DNA of 64,000 nt from the NCBI RefSeq assembly GCF_932526225.1, contig NC_064048.1, forward strand, positions 6,678,627 through 6,742,626, in the 5' to 3' direction. The stretch is from Nematostella vectensis. Its lineage: Eukaryota > Cnidaria > Anthozoa > Actiniaria > Edwardsiidae. Position 1 is the first letter of the stretch. Each line of letters starts with the position of its first letter. Of this stretch, positions 37,301 to 46,700 are shown in pieces. The translations under genes and the position numbers were made by a program. The notes below the pieces were generated by a model, which searched no databases, was not told the origin of the DNA, and saw only the letters and a program-made list of their open reading frames with translations.

Positions 37301-40300
37301 TAGTCGCCTTCGTCTTCTATTGCGTCGTCGTCTCAATTTTCGTGCTCTTTTCCTTAGACGTCTCAGCTTGTGACGGACGGTAACAACACGGCGGAGAATC
37401 TTTTTGAAGCGGTTCTTTCCACAGCAGCCGCTCTTTTCTACACGTCGGGTTACCATGCGTCGTTTACGTCCATAAACGTCAAAATCATTCTTCACACGAG
37501 CTTTGTTGCCCTTGATGAATACGTGTCGTGCTTTCCCGCCAAACTTGATAAAGTATATCTTACGTCCCCCACGACGCATAACATGGACCTTTCTGACGCG
37601 GCCGCGATAATGGACCATACGAATACGGCTTGGACCTGAAGTATGACAAGATTGATTATTAGGTGAAAGTAACTTTAAGAATTACCGTATAATCATCGTT
37701 GTTTAAAGTGCCCTCTTTACCCACACCCTTGCTATTATTTTCATTTAATATTGGAAGGTAGATAATGTTATAAAATCTCGAAATAACTAAGTTTAATAAA
37801 ACTAAGTGTAATAGCAAAGTTCAATAAAAAAATTCGCATTGGCATCCGCAAATCCGCCGATGGAAATGGATGCCTTTTCACACTCGGTACTTTGCTAGGA
37901 TGACAAAATGGCGGATGACAGAGGCCGTTTAAGCAAAGAGAATATTCCTTATAGTTATCAACATTTTATCATGATTATCAAATTGTCATAACAGTAAACA
38001 TAAAGTCAGGTGCACGGCAAACCACCCTGCTTTCTTACCTCTTCTGAAATAACCATCTGAAAAACAGACAAACAAAGTGATTAGACACAGGTAGCCCACA
38101 TAGCCTATTCATAGACAGATGATAGGTACATTACTTACTTTTTACCCCAAGGCAAAGGTTTTTCAGCTTTAGTTTTCCGCCTCTACCTGTAACAATAATC
38201 ATTTGTTCACTTGTGATGTTGGTGCTAAAATATTATGATAATGTATTAAATCTTGTGTATGCTAGTCAGACAGGTCAATTTACTTTAAAATGATACTGTT
38301 ACGAGCTATCAATCATAGTGGCTTGAAGTTATCTGGAGCTTTTGGATTCTTTGTGTGATTCGGTATTTGCGGATTTACGTAAGATTGCGGCGTACGCCTT
38401 CTTTTAAAAGCCCTACTCAGCTACGTCTATGTTATAGTTTTCAACCAATTGCAGGACAATTTATGACAAGAAAGAAATCTTCAAATAATCACCAAGACAT
38501 AAAATCTTATGCTTTATTAATCAAATTCTATAAATATATCCCAACAAGCTCAATAAAAATAGCCTTCTGACACAATGCCGTAAAAGGCCTTGAAATATTG
38601 GGGGGGGGGGGGGGGAGGACGATACAGAAACATTAAGAAAATATTGGGGGGCACAGCCATGCTTCTATTGGTGATTTCCTTGTAATGTTTGTAAATAGTT
38701 GGGGGGAGGGGTGGGGGGAGGAGGGCACACACTAGGATAATAGGATGGTGCATCAGAGACGATAACATGATCACGATGCATCATCATACACTGTTTGCTA
38801 GTTCGACGTTATTTAGAATACGGTGTCTTCCAGGAGCTCAAAGTATGAGCCCCTAATGATTGCAAAATCACGACTTACCATGGCCCATACAGATAGACTT
38901 CAGAGTCAGCTCCCCTGCGAGCTCTAAAGAGAAAATGTGAGGCGATTTGCTATTACAATTTTAGACGAACAACGATGGCCACAATATAAACTGTGACAAC
39001 GAACAACAAATAAGACCCAAACAGCAGCGCTCTGAAAAACGCAAGACTAGTTCCAGTACCGCGCGGTTAAACCAGCTTTTTTGTTTTGAAATGGCGGCGT
39101 TTTACAGGCGAACTGTCACATTTTGGCGAATGCTAAGAAAACTAGATCAAACTTAAGGCTATAATTTTTTCATGACTTCCTCATTATCAAGCAAATCTGT
39201 CATCTTTAGTACAGCACGGTTTTAATGCTGTACAGTAGGTCAAAACATCGACTGAAGTCAGCTTTTCGTACCTTTACTCGAATTATTCAACACTACGATT
39301 TTGCTTGTTTTCGTCAGAACACGCGCATGGGCATACGTTATTCAGCACTGTCGACCCAAACAAAGGCAGCGCAGGCCAGTAGACTGGTATCGGGGTGAGT
39401 TGGGAGCATAGTTTATATATACTGTTTAGTACAATCCGCATTTCCAGTCAGTCCACTCTTATTTGCTTGAGTTCTTAAGATTATTTTCTTGCGGAAATAC
39501 TATATTTTGGTAACTTAGTACCAAAATACTAGTACTTAGCTGCTGTAAATATTGGAGGGGGGGGGGTGTTGAATGTTCCCATGATCCTTATTCACCCTCT
39601 TCCAATATCGTTTTTCTAAATGTTTTAAAAGAGCCCGGGACGAGCGCGCAGAAAACCATGTTCTAGATCTTTTGGACCTATTTTTTTTAATCGCTGCCCA
39701 CATAAAAACGTAGTAAACGCGAATTCCTGAAGGTCGACTTCATAGACTTCTTCACATAGACAGTTCTCGGGCGGTAAAGAAGCAAAAACATTATTGACGC
39801 GGACTTCCAAATATGATTAGAAATGTCCTTATAAGGAATTGGCCGAGCGAGCTAGAAAAACGACAATTTTCACAACAAGATTATTGAATGCATGCATTAT
39901 AGCGCTGCTCAATTTCTAAACAAATTACTAAAAATCACATGATTTTTAAAATTTTATGTCTCTTACGAAAAAAAGACACTTACGGTCAATGTAGACACGT
40001 CCAAACCGCGGGAGATTTACGAAACTTCTTCCTCCTTGACCTGGAAATAATACAAGAAGGTATGGGAAAGACTTACATTCCGGATTATCAACCTTTCCTT
40101 TTGGTGATCAAACATTGTGTTTGCCAAATATGGCCATGATCAAATATGGTGTTTGCCAAATATAGCCAAAATTAAATTGGTGTTTTCCAAATATAGCCAT
40201 GACCAAATATGTTACCAAATATGGCCTTGATCAAATATGGTGTTTACCAAATATGGCATTGAGTAAATATTTTATTACACTTTGCTTTTAAAGTTATTAC

Positions 40301-40706
40301 ATTTCGCGTTTAAAATTGTTACATTTTGTGTTAATTATAAATTTCGCGCACAGTTTACGTTGAAAGTTGTTACATTTCCAGTTAAGATTTTTTTTGCGTT
40401 AGTTATTACATTTTGCGGCGTAACACTAGTCCTGTTAGCACAACCGAAATTTATTACCAAATTAAGAGTTGGCAAGGTGAAGATAAGACATCATAAAAAA
40501 GGTTTTATTCGACGATTATCATCGAAGCGCTTTCTAAAATAACAAACGGAAGGTACGGCTATTCCAATCACACTAGCGTTTTAGTACACAATACTTACGT
40601 TTAATGCGATAGCTTGGGTTTCTGTTGAAGAAAAGCGCTCTCCCTACAACATAGGACACAACGTAATCAAGATACTTCAGGCTCGTACCCAGGGTGGCGC
40701 GCGCGT

Positions 40707-40737
<31 letters not shown>

Positions 40738-43700
40738 GTAGGGCCGGCCCGGCGGCCGAAAGTCCACTTCCGGTTCGCAATAGACGTGCTAAGTGTTGAC
40801 AAAACTATAACCAAAAAATGCACTCTAGATCACTCAGGTATGTCATGAATCAAAAACATTTTTTTTTTATAAATACAACTTATTTTTTTTCAAAAAAAAT
40901 CCGAGAATAAATGTCCCGTTAAAATGCTGGAATGGCATAAAAAATCCCTATTTGTTCTTTCGGAGGTGGTTTTTTTTATCAAAAAACTCTACCTCCTAGG
41001 CCCCAACCTCCTACCCCATCCCCGAAAAATTAGGTCCTCCTTTTTGGATTTCGTTGCACCCTCCAAGAAAACTCCTGGGTACGAGTATGTGCCGGATAAT
41101 AGGGGACTTGCGCTTAGAGATCACGTGACTGTTTGGGTAGCAGACTAGCGCACTCAGGCTTTTAGGGGTCAGTGCGCCGCTCTTACAAGCTGCAATTTGA
41201 TTGGACAAATGGACAATATCCGCACCTCGACACAAAGAACGGAGGGTCAGTGCGCCGCTCTTACAAGTTGCAATTTGATTGGACAAATGAAAAATATCCG
41301 CACCTCGACACAAAGAACGGAGGGTCAGTGCGCCGCTCTTACAAGTTGCAATTTGATTGGGCAAATGGACAATATCCGCACCTCGACACAAAGAACGAGA
41401 AGAATAGATACAAAAGAACTCCTTTGTAGAACAAAGACAATAGGAGACAAAGCAGCTGCTTACTTACTCGCTTTTAGCGGCAAAATAACGGCAAAAAAAA
41501 GCAACTTGTTCAGCGCTTACGAAAAAAGCCAGAATTCCTTTTTTTTTTAGAAATGGTTTAGTTTCATTTAAAGATTTTATTTTTCGTCTTTCCATGGATG
41601 TGACGTGCGCAGTCATTTCTGTGATTATTTTGGTTTAAATTGCCCCCCCCCCCCCCCCCGAGATTTCACGAGATTTATCTTAGCGCAAGTCCCCCATGGT
41701 AGAGAAAATGCTTCTGGTGGCTATAGAGGTTATGATGACAACGATGATGAAAACGGTGATCACTGTGTCATAAGAAGAGGTACCTATAAAGTGGTACACT
41801 ATGATGGTGATGACGTTATGCACCAATTCACTCACGTTTACTGTAACGCCGCCTCTGCCCGAATTGCCGTCTGCGCGACCGGTGACGTCTCGCTTAAAGT
41901 GAGCAGAGAATTCGATTTAAGAATGGAACAGAAGCCCATCGCCATAATAGGTACTACGAATGAGCCTATCACTAAAAGCGTACATATGTGATATAGGTAC
42001 TATGAGTGAACCCATCACTAGGAGTGTACAACTGTGATATAGGTACTATGAGTGAGCCCATCACTAGGAGCGTACAACTGTGATATAGGTACTATGAGTG
42101 AGTCCATCACTAGGAGCGTACAACTGTGATATAGGTACTATGAGTGAGCTCATCACTATTAGAAGTGCACAACTGTGATATAGGTACAATGAGTAAACCC
42201 ATCACTAAGAGCGTACAACTGTCATATAGGTACTATGAGTGAGCCAATCAATAGAAGCGTACAACTGTGATACTTAATTACAGAGAGAATAAAGAGTGCA
42301 TCATTAAATAAGAAAAAAACGTAAGTCTTGATGGTGTAACCATAAAGAATTTGATGATGACCGACAATTATGAGAAGACCACGACAAAAATAATAAAACA
42401 TAATGACAAACATAAAATGGCATGATGATTGCCATGATGACATGGTGATGATGATGACGAAGGCGATGACGTTATGCACCAATTCACTTACGTTTCCTGT
42501 AACGCCGCCCCAGCCTGAATTGCCGTACGCGCGACAAGCGACGTCCCACTGAAAGTGAGCAGAGAATTTGATTTAGGAATGGAACAGAAGCCCATCGCCA
42601 TGATAGTTACTATGAATGAACCTATCACTAAGAGCGTACAACTGTGACATAGGTACTATGAGTGAGCCCATCACTAGGAGCGTACAACTGTGATATAGGT
42701 ACTATGAGTAAACCCATCACTAGGAGCGTACAACTGTGATATAGGTACTATGAGTGAGCCCATCACCAGGAGCTTACAACTGTGATATAGGTACTATGAG
42801 TGAGCCCATCACCAGGAGCTTACAACTGTGATATAGGTACTATGAGTGAGCCCATCACCAGGAGCTTACAACTGTGATATAGGTACTATGAGTGAGCCCA
42901 TCACTAGGATCGTACAACTGTGATATAGGTACTATGAGTGAGCCCATCACTAGGAGCGTACAACTGTGATATAGGTACTATGAGTGAGCCCATCACCAGA
43001 AGCTTACAACTGTGATATAGGTACTATGAGTGAGCCCATCACCAGGAGCTTACAACTGTGATATAGGTACTATGAGTGAGCTCATCACCAGGAGCGTACA
43101 ACTGTGATATAGTTACTATGAGTGAGCCCATCACTAGGAGCGTACAACTGTGATATAGGTACTATGAGTGAGCTCATCACCAGGAGCGTACAACTGTGAT
43201 ATAGGTACTATGAGCGAGCCCATCACTAGGAGCGTACAACTGTGATACTTAACTACAGAGAGAATAAAGAGCGCATCATTAAATAAGAGAAAAGATAAGA
43301 CTTGATAGTGTAACGATAACGAATTTGATGATGACCGACAATTTTGATAAGACCACGACGAAAATAATAAAACATATGACAAATATCAAATGGCATGATG
43401 ATTGCCATGATGACATGGTGATGATGATGACGAAGGCGATGACGTTATGCACCAATTCACTTACGTTTCCTGTAACGCCGCCCCAGCCTGAATTGCCGTA
43501 CGCGCGACAAGCGACGTCCCACTGAAAGTGAGCAGAGAATTTGATTTAGGAATGGAACAGAAGCCCATCGCCATGATAGTTACTATGAATGAACCTATCA
43601 CTAAGAGCGTACAACTGTGACATAGGTACTATGAGTGAGCCCATCACTAGGAGCGTACAACTGTGATATAGGTACTATGAGTAAACCCATCACTAGGAGC

Positions 43701-46700
43701 GTACAACTGTGATATAGGTACTATGAGTGAGCCCATCACCAGGAGCTTACAACTGTGATATAGGTACTATGAGTGAGCCCATCACCAGGAGCTTACAACT
43801 GTGATATAGGTACTATGAGTGAGCCCATCACCAGGAGCTTACAACTGTGATATAGGTACTATGAGTGAGCCCATCACTAGGATCGTACAACTGTGATATA
43901 GGTACTATGAGTGAGCCCATCACTAGGAGCGTACAACTGTGATATAGGTACTATGAGTGAGCCCATCACCAGAAGCTTACAACTGTGATATAGGTACTAT
44001 GAGTGAGCCCATCACCAGGAGCTTACAACTGTGATATAGGTACTATGAGTGAGCTCATCACCAGGAGCGTACAACTGTGATATAGTTACTATGAGTGAGC
44101 CCATCACTAGGAGCGTACAACTGTGATATAGGTACTATGAGTGAGCTTATCACCAGGAGCGTACAACTGTGATATAGGTACTATGAGCGAGCCCATCACT
44201 AGGAGCGTACAACTGTGATACTTAACTACAGAGAGAATAAAGAGCGCATCATTAAATAAGAGAAAAGATAAGACTTGATAGTGTAACGATAACGAATTTG
44301 ATGATGACCGACAATTTTGATAAGACCACGACGAAAATAATAAAACATATGACAAATATCAAATGGCATGATGATTGCCATGATGACATGGTGATGATGA
44401 TGACGAAGGCGATGACGTTATGCACCAATTCACTTACGTTTCCTGTAACGCCGCCCCAGCCTGAATTGCCGTACGCGCGACAAGCGACGTCCCACTGAAA
44501 GTGAGCAGAGAATTTGATTTAGGAATGGAACAGAAGCCCATCGCCATGATAGTTACTATGAATGAACCTATCACTAAGAGCGTACAACTGTGACATAGGT
44601 ACTATGAGTGAGCCCATCACTAGGAGTGTACAACTGTGATATAGGTACTATGAGTGAGCCCATCACTAAAAGCGTACAACTGTGATATAGGTACTATGAG
44701 TGAGCCCATCACCAGAAGCTTACAACTGTGATATAGTTACTATGAGTGAGCCCATCACTAAAAGCGTACAACTGTGATATAGTTACTATGAGTGAGCCCA
44801 TCACTAGGAGCGTACAACTGTGATATAGGTACTATGAGTGAGCTCATCACCAGGAGCGTACAACTGTGATATAGGTACTATGAGCGAGCCCATCACTAGG
44901 AGCGTACAACTGTGATACTTAGCTACAGAGAGAATAAAGAGCGCATCATTAAATAAGAGAAAAGATAAGACTTGATAGTGTAACGATAACGAATTTGATG
45001 ATGACCGACAATTATGATAAGACCACGACGAAAATAATAAAACATATGACAAATATAAAATGGCATGATGATTGCCATGATGACATGGTGATGATGATGA
45101 CGAAGGCGATGACGTTATGCACCAATTCACTTACGTTTCCTGTAACGCCGCCCCAGCCTGAATTGCCGTACGCGCGACAAGCGACGTCCCACTGAAAGTG
45201 AGCAGAGAATTTGATTTAGGAATGGAACAGAAGCCCATCGCCATGATAGTTACTATGAATGAACCTATCACTAACAGCGTACAACTGTGACATAGGTACT
45301 ATGAGTGAGCCTATCACTAGGAGCGTACAACTGTGATATAGGTACTATGAGTGAGCCCATCACTAAGAGCGTACAACTGTCATATAGGTACTATGAGTAA
45401 GCCCATCACTAGGAGCGTACAACTGTGATATAGGTACTATGAGTAAACCCATCACTAAGAGCGTACAACTGTCATATAGGTACTATGAGTAAACCCATCA
45501 CTAGGAGCGTACAACTGTGATATAGGTACTATGAGTAAACCCATCACTAAGAGCGTACAACTGTCATATAGGTACTATGAGTGAGCCAATCAATAGAAGC
45601 GTACAATTGTGATACTTAATTACAGAGAGAATAAAGAGTGCATCATTAAAGAAGAAAAAAGATAAGACTTGATGGGGTAACCATAAAGAATTTGATGATG
45701 ACCGACAATTATGATAAGACCACGACAAAAATAATAAAACATAATGACAAACATAAAATGGCATGATGATTGCCATGATGACATGGTGATGATGATGACG
45801 ATGGTGATGACGTTATGCACCAATTCACTTACGTTTCCTGTAACGCCGCCCCAGCCTGAATTGCCGTACGCGCGACAAGCGACGTCCCACTGAAAGTGAG
45901 CAGAGAATTTGATTTAGGAATGGAACAGAAGCCCATCGCCATGATAGTTACTATGAATGAACCTATCACTAAGAGCGTACAACTGTGACATAGGTACTAT
46001 GAGTGAGCCTATCACTAGGAGCGTACAACTGTGATATAGGTACTATGAGTGAGCCTATCACTAGGAGTGTACAACTGTGATATAGGTACTGTGAGTGAGC
46101 CCATCACTAGGAGCGTACAACTGTGATATAGGTACTATGAGTGAGCCCATTAGGAACGTATAAGATAGCATGATGTCAGCAATGTGTTGACATGGTCATA
46201 TGATTATGTGTAATATGATGATGACTGATAAATACGATAAGACGATTACGAGACGAGACGATTATGGCGAAAATCATAACATATGGCATGATGATTGCGA
46301 TGATGACGTGGTCAAGATGATGATGACATTATACTGCTATTTACTCACGTAATCTTTTACGGAATGAATTTCTTCCCGGTCTGCGCCTTAAGCGAGGAGC
46401 GAGAAAATAAATTTTATAGTTTGTACATTGGACGTACTTGAGATGTAAAGATAAAAAGATTTGTTTTTGTGGTTTTTATTTTACCTATAAATGCATTATT
46501 CTGCATTATTTTGAGTCTCGCTCTTTCTGAAATTATACTCAAATCACCCTTCGCTTGTGCTAGTGCCTCTTTAATGAATGTCCATCAACCACAATAGTAA
46601 CAATACTTATTGTTTATCATTGAAAATACAACAGTTTATTCGCAAGTAAACTTCAAAATACCAATCCACGAATAAAGTATGATGTGTTATTGACGATTTG

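Larger units (their letters stand above)
41945..46150. repeat. 46-bp VNTR in higher-order units that each carry an exon
   Basis: Dozens of 46-bp units (aggtactatgagtgagccca...) form blocks. Each block ends with the same about 250-bp segment containing a 57-nt exon. Exon-to-exon spacing from left to right is 656, 973, 973, 697 and 698 bp, so whole blocks were duplicated recently. Confidence 0.95.

Noticed and set aside
41945-46150. Several near-identical 66-82 aa ORFs in the VNTR blocks
   Set aside because: They follow the block duplication and one lies antisense to the other. Only the 57-nt splice-flanked exons fit the gene's phase.
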